Origin: CAUPWF01 sp964367905
GTDB lineage: Bacteria > Bacillota > Clostridia > Lachnospirales > Lachnospiraceae
DNA: 64,000 nucleotides
NCBI GenBank assembly: GCA_964367905.1
Contig: CAYIZP010000011.1
Span: forward strand, 10,817 to 74,816
Direction of reading: 5' to 3'
Below the pieces are notes generated by a model. It saw only the letters and a list, made by a program, of their open reading frames with translations, ran no database searches and had not been told where the DNA came from. Both the position numbers and the translations under genes were made by a program. Numbering within the stretch: the stretch's first letter is position 1; each line of letters starts with the position of its first letter. Positions 18,536 to 25,470 of this stretch are shown one piece after another.

Positions 18536-18659
18536 TTAGCGCCATAATATTGAAAAAACACATATTATATTGAAAACAAAGAAAAATGCTGTGAATGTGC
18601 GTTGTTTATGGTAATATAAGATGAGAATAAATATAAGATTTTGATGAGGAGTAAATATT

Positions 18660-19418
18660 ATGGTAGGAAAAGAACGACTGAAAGCAATAAAAGAAAAACT
18701 AAGAGTAGAAAATAAAGTTGTGGTTACAGAATTAAGTAATGAGCTTCAAGTAACAGAAGAAACAATTAGACGTGATTTGGATAAACTGGAAAATGAAGGA
18801 TTTCTGACCAGAACATTTGGTGGTGCAGTTTTAAATGAAGCAGCTCAGAAAGAAGGGGTACATTTTTATCAGCGTGCATCTATTCATTTGGCAGAAAAGA
18901 GGAAAATTGCGAAGAGTTTTTCAGAGATACTTTCTACAAAGAAGACGATAGCAGCAGATGCTAGTAGTACGGTTATGGAAGTCTTAAAATTACTTCCCGA
19001 TAGTAGCGACTTTACAGTTTTCACAACATCAACGGAAATATTTCGGGAATTAGCATACTCAAATGTTAATATCATCTCGACAGGCGGAATATTCAATAAG
19101 AGTGCACTTTCGTTAAGAGGGCAGATTGCCGAGGATAATATAAAAAAATATCATGTTGATATTTTGTTGATTAGTTGTAAGGGGGCTGATTTGGAACAAG
19201 GAATTACTGATTCCAATGAAGGGGAGTCTATCGTTAAGAAACTTATGGTAGAACAGGCTGCGGAAGTTGCATTATTTGTGGATCATAGTAAGCTAAATAA
19301 AAAGGCCTTTATGCACTTACTTGATTTAAAGAAAATTGATTATTTAGTGACGGATCAGAAACCGGATGAAACATGGATTCGTTTTTGTGAAGAAAACCAG
19401 ATACGACTTGTTTACTAA
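18660..19418 (+). CDS. DeoR family sugar-phosphate-responsive regulator
   Basis: Repressor of 252 residues. The N-terminal DeoR helix-turn-helix reads ELSNELQVTEETIRRDLDKLENEGFLTRTFGGA (about 24-56). The C-terminal DeoRC sensor domain (about 75-230) has ADASSTVMEVL, TTSTEI and FVDHSKLNKKAF. These sensors bind phosphorylated sugars, so the likely ligand is an intermediate of the operon just upstream, which it probably represses. SD GATGAGGAG precedes the ATG. Its own promoter was not clearly identified in 18536-18659, where two TATTGAAAA copies occur. Confidence 0.88.
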   Translation: MVGKERLKAIKEKLRVENKVVVTELSNELQVTEETIRRDLDKLENEGFLTRTFGGAVLNEAAQKEGVHFYQRASIHLAEKRKIAKSFSEILSTKKTIAADASSTVMEVLKLLPDSSDFTVFTTSTEIFRELAYSNVNIISTGGIFNKSALSLRGQIAEDNIKKYHVDILLISCKGADLEQGITDSNEGESIVKKLMVEQAAEVALFVDHSKLNKKAFMHLLDLKKIDYLVTDQKPDETWIRFCEENQIRLVY

Positions 19419-19489
19419 AATCTTATAAAAACTATGCGCGCTTCAGTTGTGTAATATATTTCGTGGGAAATTGTTATAAAGGAGAATGA

Positions 19490-20839
19490 ATGAGCGTGAA
19501 GAGGAAAAAAATATCGATTGTGACAAAAATGATGATTTCGGTATTTGGTGGAATACTCTGTGGTGGTGGAGTGATTCTATTGAGGCAGTTCTTGCTTAAT
19601 AGTGGAAGTGAGAATGTATGGGAAATTATTCATAAATTATTATTTCAGGATGTAACAGCAGATACAGGATTTGATTCTATTGGTTTGTTATATATTATCG
19701 GAGAATTATTTATGCATGGGCTTCAACTAGCTATTGTGCCGTTGGTTCTGGTTTCGCTTAGTCTTGCAATCTGCAGATTAGATGATGCGGAGAGACTAGG
19801 GAAAATTGCTGGGAAGACATTGGGGTGTTTCCTTATGTTTTATATTGTGTGTACGGCATTGTCATGTTGTGCGGCCTATTTTGTGAAGACGATGGGATGG
19901 TTTGATGTGAATCTACCATCAGACATTGCAACAAATACAGTAGTTACAATGGATGGATATAACGTGCTGTCAACAATTGTGAATGCTGTACCATCGAATA
20001 TCACGGCAGTATTTTCCGTCAACACATCAATCTTAGCGGTATGCGTGGTGGCCGTGATTATTGGTTTGTGTATGACGAGAATTCCAGAAAAAACAGCTCC
20101 TTTGAAAGCGGTGTTTGTTAGTGTGAATGAAATTGTCTTATATTATTTGAATTTTTTGATTAATAAATGTTCGCCAATCGCTATTTTTTGCATGATTACA
20201 CGAGCATTTGCAGTATACGGTGTGGAATACATTAAACCGACCATGGTATGGATGGTTTCGACCATTATCATATCACTTGTGTTAGTGTGTGTAGTGTATC
20301 CAATTGGTATTTTTGCATCTACGCGTTTAAATCCAATACATTTTATGAAAAAATCATTCAAAATTGGATTATTTGCAGCGGCGACAAATTCGTCGGCAGC
20401 CACATTGCCACTCAACACAACAACTTGCATAGATGAATTGGGATGTTCTGAAGAAGTTAGTTCTTTCGTGCTTCCGACTGGAATGACCATTAATATGAAT
20501 GGAACAACAGCGATGCATATGATGGCGATTACATTTATTGCAACAGCAGCAGGCATCAATATTACACCAGCAAATCTTGTACTTGCAGCATTCTTATCTA
20601 TCTGTACCGCAATGGGAACTCCTGCAATTCCAGTCGCGGGAACGACTATGGTATATGTTGTTATGATGGGGCTTGGTTTTAGTTCGGAATTATGTATGGT
20701 AGGATATGCATTGGTACTTGCAATGAATTATTTACCAGGAATGGCAGTTATTACCCTAAATGTAATAGGGGATGCTGCAACAAATGTTATTGTGAACTTC
20801 AAAGAGGGAACCTTGGATAAAGATAAGTACAATTCTTAA
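19490..20839 (+). CDS. Dicarboxylate/amino acid:cation symporter (DAACS family)
   Basis: Sodium- or proton-coupled carrier of 449 residues with the GltP/DctA fold. About eight helices and two re-entrant hairpins are expected. The family signature appears as AATNSSAATLPL followed by TGMTINMNGTTAMHM; the usual NMDGT is NMNGT here. A helix-rich tail follows. The substrate is an acidic amino acid, Ser/Thr or a C4-dicarboxylate by family; it is not a known sugar carrier, so its tie to the sugar operon is uncertain. SD AAGGAG precedes ATG 19490. Confidence 0.85.
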   Translation: MSVKRKKISIVTKMMISVFGGILCGGGVILLRQFLLNSGSENVWEIIHKLLFQDVTADTGFDSIGLLYIIGELFMHGLQLAIVPLVLVSLSLAICRLDDAERLGKIAGKTLGCFLMFYIVCTALSCCAAYFVKTMGWFDVNLPSDIATNTVVTMDGYNVLSTIVNAVPSNITAVFSVNTSILAVCVVAVIIGLCMTRIPEKTAPLKAVFVSVNEIVLYYLNFLINKCSPIAIFCMITRAFAVYGVEYIKPTMVWMVSTIIISLVLVCVVYPIGIFASTRLNPIHFMKKSFKIGLFAAATNSSAATLPLNTTTCIDELGCSEEVSSFVLPTGMTINMNGTTAMHMMAITFIATAAGINITPANLVLAAFLSICTAMGTPAIPVAGTTMVYVVMMGLGFSSELCMVGYALVLAMNYLPGMAVITLNVIGDAATNVIVNFKEGTLDKDKYNS

Positions 20840-20852
20840 TTTAATTGCTAAA

Positions 20853-20881
20853 ATTTCCCATGTTATTATAGCATGGGAAAT
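20853..20881 (+). terminator. Hairpin after the symporter gene
   Basis: 10-bp stem ATTTCCCATG / CATGGGAAAT with a 9-base loop. No T-run follows on either strand, so termination is uncertain. Confidence 0.45.
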
Positions 20882-20975
20882 CCTAGTAACAGCATTTTAT
20901 AAAAATTAAGACAAGCAGTAGGGTATCGGGTCGGTTTAATATAATTGGTTATATAATGGAAAATAAGGAGTTAGT

Positions 20976-21911
20976 ATGAAAGAAGTTAAATTGCAACAAA
21001 TTATAGAGCACTTCAATTTGAAATGTATCACACCTAACATTTCGATAGAAGATAGAGGGGTGTTCGTACCAGATGTTAATAGATTAGCACTACAACTAAC
21101 AGGATATTTTGATCATTTCGATTCAGATCGAGTTCAAATTATTGGAAATGTTGAAAATTCATATTTAGATATGCTAGAGCTAGACGCAAAGAAAGTTATG
21201 TTTAATAAATTGTTGAGTTATAATATACCTTGCATGATTTTCTGCAGAGGATTGATACCTGAGCCTATTTTCATTGAAATAGCAAAAAAGAAAGGAATAC
21301 CGTTGTTTGTAACACAACAAAAGACGTCATCATTTTCAGCGGAGTTAATACGTTGGCTACACGTGGAGCTAGCGCCTTGTATTTCCATTCACGGGGTTTT
21401 GGTAGATGTTTATGGTGTTGGTGTGCTTATTAGGGGAGAAAGTGGAATCGGTAAAAGCGAAGTGGCACTAGAATTGATTAAACGTGGACATCGCTTAGTT
21501 GCTGATGATGTTGTAGAAATTCATAAAGTAAGTGATGCAACATTAATGGGAACGGCTCCTGATATTACACGATACCTTATTGAGATTCGAGGTGTTGGAA
21601 TTGTAGATGTTAAGGCGATGTTTGGGGTACAAAGTGTACGAAAAACACAATCTATTGATTTGGCAATTATTCTAGAGGATTGGGACAAAGAGCGTGAATA
21701 CGATCGATTAGGCATAAATGAAGAATATACAGAATTTCTGGGGAATCAAGTGATTTGTCATGCAATTCCAATTAGACCTGGTCGTAACGTAGCAATTATT
21801 GTAGAGTCGGCAGCGGTGAATCATAGACAAAAGTTAATGGGATATAATGCAGCAGAAGAGCTGTATCGCAGAGTACAAGAAAACTTAAATAATAGTAAAA
21901 GGACATCTTAA
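20976..21911 (+). CDS. hprK: HPr kinase/phosphorylase
   Basis: Phosphorylates and dephosphorylates HPr on serine, the switch of CcpA-type carbon catabolite control in Firmicutes. It has 311 residues, usual length. The Walker A loop is GESGIGKS (154-161), and the family signature EIRGVGIVDVKAMFG lies at about 203-217, with H139 upstream. SD AAGGAG precedes the ATG. It sits right after the sugar gene block. Whether it is the sole hprK of the genome or an extra copy cannot be told here. Confidence 0.93.
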   Translation: MKEVKLQQIIEHFNLKCITPNISIEDRGVFVPDVNRLALQLTGYFDHFDSDRVQIIGNVENSYLDMLELDAKKVMFNKLLSYNIPCMIFCRGLIPEPIFIEIAKKKGIPLFVTQQKTSSFSAELIRWLHVELAPCISIHGVLVDVYGVGVLIRGESGIGKSEVALELIKRGHRLVADDVVEIHKVSDATLMGTAPDITRYLIEIRGVGIVDVKAMFGVQSVRKTQSIDLAIILEDWDKEREYDRLGINEEYTEFLGNQVICHAIPIRPGRNVAIIVESAAVNHRQKLMGYNAAEELYRRVQENLNNSKRTS

Positions 21912-21985
21912 TCTACCATCTATGTAAGGAATAATGGAATCAGCTATGTATAAAAGTCTAAAATGGCATTTTGAAAACGGTATTT

Positions 21986-22030
21986 TGTCAAGAAAACATA
22001 ATGACATTCTAAGTGCTATTTGATATAATG
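21986..22030. repeat. 45-bp direct repeat, left copy
   Basis: Matches 23664-23708 at 42 of 45 positions, same orientation. It contains TGTCA/TGACA inverted arms and a full promoter. The two copies flank the ATPase gene. Confidence 0.9.
22001..22029 (+). promoter_or_regulatory. Promoter in the left repeat copy
   Basis: ATGACA, 17-base spacer, TATAAT (22024-22029). It faces the end of an oppositely oriented gene, so its only visible product would be a transcript of about 115 bases ending at the hairpin at 22123. Confidence 0.6.
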
Positions 22031-22035
22031 CATAT

Positions 22036-22152
22036 TGATAATGTTATCGTTATTTGGAAATATTTATGAATACAAAGTTATGATTCTACATCGGATGATG
22101 TCAGCAAGATAGCAGTCGTAGGCGAGGGAGTGCGAAGCACTCTCTCGATTTT
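22036..22152 (+). ncRNA. Candidate small RNA between repeat promoter and hairpin
   Basis: About 115 bases lie between a strong promoter and a GC-rich hairpin followed by ATTTTC. A second small stem (ACATC-GGAT-GATGT) can form inside. No reading frame with an SD is visible. It may instead be the abandoned leader of the DUF1349 gene whose promoter copy now lies at 23679. Confidence 0.35.
22123..22151 (+). terminator. Hairpin terminator
   Basis: 11-bp stem CGAGGGAGTGC / GCACTCTCTCG (one G-T pair) with a GAA loop, then ATTTT on the + strand. It also lies just past the stop of the ATPase gene, so it may serve both strands. Confidence 0.6.
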
Positions 22153-22163
22153 CACACCTTGTT

Positions 22164-23573
22164 TTATACTTGAAATAGTTCAGGTAGAGTTGTTAATTTC
22201 AAATTGGTATGTTGTTTCATTAGTGCAATTGCATTTTCAGTATATCCTGATTTGGAAAAGAAGATATAAAAGTATTCGTGGTACCCTGCAAGTAGGCGGT
22301 CTTTTTCTAATAGTTTTATAATATCTGATTGACCAACTAATTCGTTTTTCCACTTACATTCACATAAAATGATCTGTTTAGTAGATTTGTTGCCTACAAC
22401 AATATCGATATCTGCATTTTCTTTTTTAAACTTATCATTGCCCCACCATGTACCAAAATCGGTGGCCATGAAAGGGAGTTTCTTCTGTAAATTCAGCCGA
22501 ATTAAATATTGCATACACACATCTTCGAATACAGGTTTGCCAATGAATGTGGTTAGTTCAGGAATCACTAGATTCTCGACGATATCATCGCCCATTCCTA
22601 TTTCTATTCCAGTTTTATTCATGAATACATATCGATACCAAAAAGCGAAACAATTGTCAGATATTTTATAGATGCTCTTCTTGCTTCGTTCAGGGTTTTC
22701 ACCAAACGGATGCTCTTTATATAGGATTTTCATATCAATCAATGTTTTGATATATTTGATTGTCTTAGAGCTATCCTCGTTTATTTTGGTACAGATTTCG
22801 TTTAGGCGACTTGAACCGGTTGCAATGGCCATAATGATGGTATTATACATAGCAGGCTCCCGTAACTCTTGCTGTAGCAACATAGTGGGTTCGCTGTAGA
22901 GATATCCTTGTGGGGAGAAAAACAAATCTTTTATGTTATCAATAAATGAATCTTGGCTATCTACTTGTGCAAGATAATGAGGAGTTCCTCCTACACAGGC
23001 ATAGTAATGAATCTTTTCTTCATCTGAACAATTACCTAGCATTTTCGATGCATCAATATAATCAAAGCCCTCTATCTTAAATTGAGCAGTTCTACGTCCA
23101 AAAAGAGGACTTTTGTAGCCAAGCACTTCATGTTCCATAAACCCTATTTGACTTCCGCAGAGAATTAGATAAAGTTTTCCCTGCAATAATTCATGGTCAA
23201 TGATGTTTTGAAGAATGGACTTTATACTCTTGTTTGTTTCTGCAATATAGGGGAATTCATCGATAGCCAGTATAAATTGTTTAGTCATTGCCTGTTTTGC
23301 GATAAACATAAATGCATCATTCCAATTATTAAATGCTCCTGCTTCTGTTGGTAATCCAAAGAAGTCGTATACTTTCGTTGAAAAAATCTCTAGATTTAAT
23401 TGGTCATTCGCTTCTTGAGCAGAAAAGAAAATGGCAGGCTTGGAATTCATAAATTCATTGATTAACGTTGTTTTTCCAATTCGTCTGCGACCATACATAA
23501 CAATCATTTGAAATTTATCTTTTGCATATAGTTTTTCTAATTGCGCTAACTCTTTTTCTCGACTTACAAACAT
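22164..23573 (-). CDS. Archaeal-type ATPase with C-terminal DUF234 nuclease-like domain
   Basis: 469-residue P-loop protein. The N-terminal STAND-like ATPase has Walker A GRRRIGKT (28-35), Walker B-like FILAIDEFPYIA and LILCGSQIGFMEH. A winged-helix region follows (SSRLNEICTKINEDSSKTIKYIKTL). The DUF234 C-terminus carries a PD-(D/E)XK-like core, ADIDIVV then ILCECKW. The family is widespread and mobile in Clostridia, Bacteroidetes and archaea, of unknown role. The gene lies alone, opposite to its neighbours, between two 45-bp direct repeats. SD AAAGGAGGG precedes the ATG. Confidence 0.85.
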   Translation of the reverse strand: MFVSREKELAQLEKLYAKDKFQMIVMYGRRRIGKTTLINEFMNSKPAIFFSAQEANDQLNLEIFSTKVYDFFGLPTEAGAFNNWNDAFMFIAKQAMTKQFILAIDEFPYIAETNKSIKSILQNIIDHELLQGKLYLILCGSQIGFMEHEVLGYKSPLFGRRTAQFKIEGFDYIDASKMLGNCSDEEKIHYYACVGGTPHYLAQVDSQDSFIDNIKDLFFSPQGYLYSEPTMLLQQELREPAMYNTIIMAIATGSSRLNEICTKINEDSSKTIKYIKTLIDMKILYKEHPFGENPERSKKSIYKISDNCFAFWYRYVFMNKTGIEIGMGDDIVENLVIPELTTFIGKPVFEDVCMQYLIRLNLQKKLPFMATDFGTWWGNDKFKKENADIDIVVGNKSTKQIILCECKWKNELVGQSDIIKLLEKDRLLAGYHEYFYIFFSKSGYTENAIALMKQHTNLKLTTLPELFQV

Positions 23574-23640
23574 AAAACCCTCCTTTATTGTAGAGTGTGG
23601 AAATTACTGAATTACGATTATTATACTTGTGTTTCAGTAA

Positions 23641-23669
23641 ATTATACATTTTTTTTATATTACTGTCAA
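23641..23669 (-). promoter_or_regulatory. Promoter of the ATPase gene
   Basis: On the minus strand TTGACA, 17-base spacer, TATAAT, a full consensus. The -35 hexamer is the outer end of the right repeat copy. Confidence 0.75.
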
Positions 23670-23708
23670 GAAAGCGTAATGACATTCTAAGTGGTATTTG
23701 ATATAATG
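23664..23708. repeat. 45-bp direct repeat, right copy
   Basis: Partner of 21986-22030 (42/45). It carries the -35 of the leftward ATPase promoter at one end and a complete rightward promoter at the other. Confidence 0.9.
23679..23707 (+). promoter_or_regulatory. Promoter in the right repeat copy, for the DUF1349-folA unit
   Basis: ATGACA, 17-base spacer, TATAAT. The leader 23714-23947 holds a small stem (CCCTCAA/TTGAGGG near 23780-23795), no T-run, and a decayed short frame. Confidence 0.65.
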
Positions 23709-23843
23709 ACGTAAGGATCAAAAGGTATTTAGACTCAAGATACCCACGGATTCTTACGCACAAAGCGTGCTTCTCCCTCAAGATTGAGGGGCAGGGGAGT
23801 TGAAGTGCCTCTGACACTTTGCCTAGAAAGGAAGAAAATTAAG

Positions 23844-23920
23844 ATGACAGAAATCAAAAAAGAGATTTAGGAATGTTATAGGATGCTAATTTTGACCAAG
23901 AAGTGATTGCACAAATATAG
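23844..23920 (+). pseudogene. Remnant of a small gene
   Basis: An ATG with a good SD (AAAGGAAG, 9 bases upstream) begins MTEIKKEI and hits TAG at 23868. In another frame the text resumes as DANFDQEVIAQI and ends at TAG 23918. This looks like a short gene broken by a stop and a frameshift. It is too little to name. An 8-residue leader peptide is the alternative. Confidence 0.3.
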
Positions 23921-23947
23921 TTACAAAAAATAGGAGAATGAGAGACT

Positions 23948-24562
23948 GTGAAATTCGATAAAACAAAATTAAAATGGACAAATGAACCAAAGGAGTATAT
24001 GATTACAGATACTAAAATTGAGATTACAACTGAGCCAGGAACAGACCTATGGCAGAGAACATATTATAAATTTAGAAATGATAATGCTCCAATGTTACAA
24101 ATGGAAACATTGGAAAAGGAGTTTTCTTTCACAGTGAAAGCAGAATTTAATAGCAACAACAATTTTGATCAAGCAGGTATTTCCATGTATTTAGATAGTG
24201 AGAATTGGATCAAAGCTTCGGTAGAATACGGGGATGAGAAATCAGCTTTTTTGGGTGCTGTTGTTACGAATCATGGCTATTCAGATTGGTCGACTACACG
24301 AATTCCTACTGCAGTCAAATCTATGTGGTTTCGACTAAGTCGTAGAGGGGATGACTTTTGTGTGGAAAATTCTTATGATGGTGAGACGTTTGAACATATC
24401 AGAATTTGTCATATGTTTGAGGGAAAAGAGCTGATTCGATTCGGCGTGTATGCTTGTAGTCCAGAGGATGGGGAGTTTCAAGCTGTATTTACAGATTTTG
24501 AAATGACAGAGTGTAGGTGGGCGTTGCATGAAGGGCAACAACCGGATGAGGATTTGTTTTAA
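23948..24562 (+). CDS. DUF1349 domain-containing protein
   Basis: A 204-residue cytoplasmic beta-sandwich protein of the DUF1349 family (concanavalin-like fold). Typical segments are TDLWQRTYYKFRNDNAP, NNNFDQAGISMYLDSENWIKASVEYGD, SVVTNHGYSDWST-like AVVTNHGYSDWST and FRLSRRGDDFCVENSYDG. Relatives are annotated only by similarity to a yeast protein and have no proven bacterial role. The start is GTG with AGGAG about 11 bases upstream. It is followed closely by folA, with which it is probably co-transcribed from the right repeat promoter. Confidence 0.85.
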   Translation: MKFDKTKLKWTNEPKEYMITDTKIEITTEPGTDLWQRTYYKFRNDNAPMLQMETLEKEFSFTVKAEFNSNNNFDQAGISMYLDSENWIKASVEYGDEKSAFLGAVVTNHGYSDWSTTRIPTAVKSMWFRLSRRGDDFCVENSYDGETFEHIRICHMFEGKELIRFGVYACSPEDGEFQAVFTDFEMTECRWALHEGQQPDEDLF

Positions 24563-24585
24563 TTTAGAAAAGGATGGTTATTAAT

Positions 24586-25086
24586 ATGAATTTAATTGTA
24601 GCGGTAGATAGTAATTGGGCGATTGGGAATAAGAATGATTTGTTGGTCAGTATTCCAGCAGATATGAAGTTTTTTCGTGAAACAACGACTGGGAAGGTTG
24701 TTGTGATGGGAAGAAAGACTTTGGAGAGTTTTCCACAGAAACAACCTCTAAAAAATAGAACGAATATTGTGATTACATCAGACAAAAATTACAAGGTCAA
24801 TGGAGCGGTAATTGTTCACAGTATCGATGAGGCACTAGAAGAACTGAAAAAATACAGCAAAGAGGATATCTATATCATTGGTGGACAGAGCATTTACACA
24901 CAGCTATTGCCATATTGCACAACTGCATATGTGACGAAGATTCATCATACATATGATGCAGATACATATTTTCCGAACTTGGATAACGAAGCTGATTGGG
25001 AGATGACGAAGATAAGTGACGAGCAGACGTATTTTGACTTGGAGTACTATTATACAATTTATGAGAATAAAAATCCTAGGGACTAG
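24586..25086 (+). CDS. folA: Dihydrofolate reductase
   Basis: NADPH-dependent reduction of dihydrofolate to tetrahydrofolate, closing the cycle with ThyA. It has 166 residues from this start: MNLIVAVDSNWAIG with W11, the substrate acid D26 (SIPADMKFF), MGRKT (41-45), and IYIIGGQSIY near the C-terminus. An upstream in-frame ATG (24574) would add MVIN but abuts the SD; ATG 24586, 14 bases after the first G of GGATGGTTATTA, fits better. Here it is separated from thyA by 13.6 kb. Confidence 0.95.
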   Translation: MNLIVAVDSNWAIGNKNDLLVSIPADMKFFRETTTGKVVVMGRKTLESFPQKQPLKNRTNIVITSDKNYKVNGAVIVHSIDEALEELKKYSKEDIYIIGGQSIYTQLLPYCTTAYVTKIHHTYDADTYFPNLDNEADWEMTKISDEQTYFDLEYYYTIYENKNPRD

Positions 25087-25089
25087 GCA

Positions 25090-25118
25090 TTGACAAAATC
25101 GAATACAATTCGTATAAT
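25090..25118 (+). promoter_or_regulatory. Promoter of the ilvB-ilvN-ilvE operon
   Basis: Full consensus TTGACA, 17-base spacer, TATAAT. The spacer contains a perfect palindrome CGAAT-ACA-ATTCG (25100-25112), a possible repressor site. Confidence 0.85.
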
Positions 25119-25124
25119 GAATGA

Positions 25125-25426
25125 AAGTGTTAGAAAAGCAGAGCATGAAATATATGAAATGCGATGATGAGGAGTAGTACATAATAAGAGAAAGCAAAGA
25201 GAGAAGATGGTGGGTGGAAATCTTCGTGAATCGATTATGGAAGTAGCCTTTGAGCAGTGAAAGGAACAGGCGGGAATGATGCCTTAGTAGACTTCAACGT
25301 CGACCCACGTTACAGGGTGAACATGTTGGTGAGAGTCGACATGACTAAAGTGCAGGCATATGTCTGAAATTAGGTGGTACCGCGGATTTATTCGCCCTAA
25401 GTTGTTTTACAACTTGGGGCGTTTTT
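25125..25426 (+). promoter_or_regulatory. T-box riboswitch, probable valine specifier
   Basis: tRNA-sensing leader. The conserved T-box TAGGTGGTACCGCGG is at 25371-25385. Stem I has the GATGATGAGGAGTAGTA kink-turn/loop-E region, and CATAAT (25180-25185) pairs with ATTATG (25234-25239). The next bases GAA-GTA-G match the layout of known specifier loops, making GUA (25243-25245, valine) the specifier. Uncharged tRNA-Val would then favour antitermination and expression of ilvBNE. The terminator is annotated separately. Confidence 0.9.
25393..25426 (+). terminator. Terminator of the T-box
   Basis: 12-bp stem CGCCCTAAGTTG / CAACTTGGGGCG (one G-T pair), TTTTA loop, five T. It competes with the antiterminator formed by the T-box bases. 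Confidence 0.92.
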
Positions 25427-25470
25427 GATGTAACACCTTATGTTATTAAGATCATTAAGGAGGAATCTAT

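Noticed and set aside
22369..22899. Two + strand frames (100 and 75 codons) inside the ATPase gene
   Set aside because: Antisense to a well-conserved coding region with clear ATPase motifs; no ribosome site.
21986..23708. The 45-bp repeats as part of a CRISPR array
   Set aside because: Only two copies 1.6 kb apart with a gene between them; they contain promoter hexamers, not spacers.
21986..23708. The repeated unit as an insertion sequence
   Set aside because: No transposase and no terminal inverted repeats; the enclosed protein is a DUF234-type ATPase.
23515..23817. A 100-codon minus-strand frame covering the right repeat
   Set aside because: It runs through the ATPase start, its promoter and the leader of the DUF1349 gene, and has no SD or homology that I recognise.
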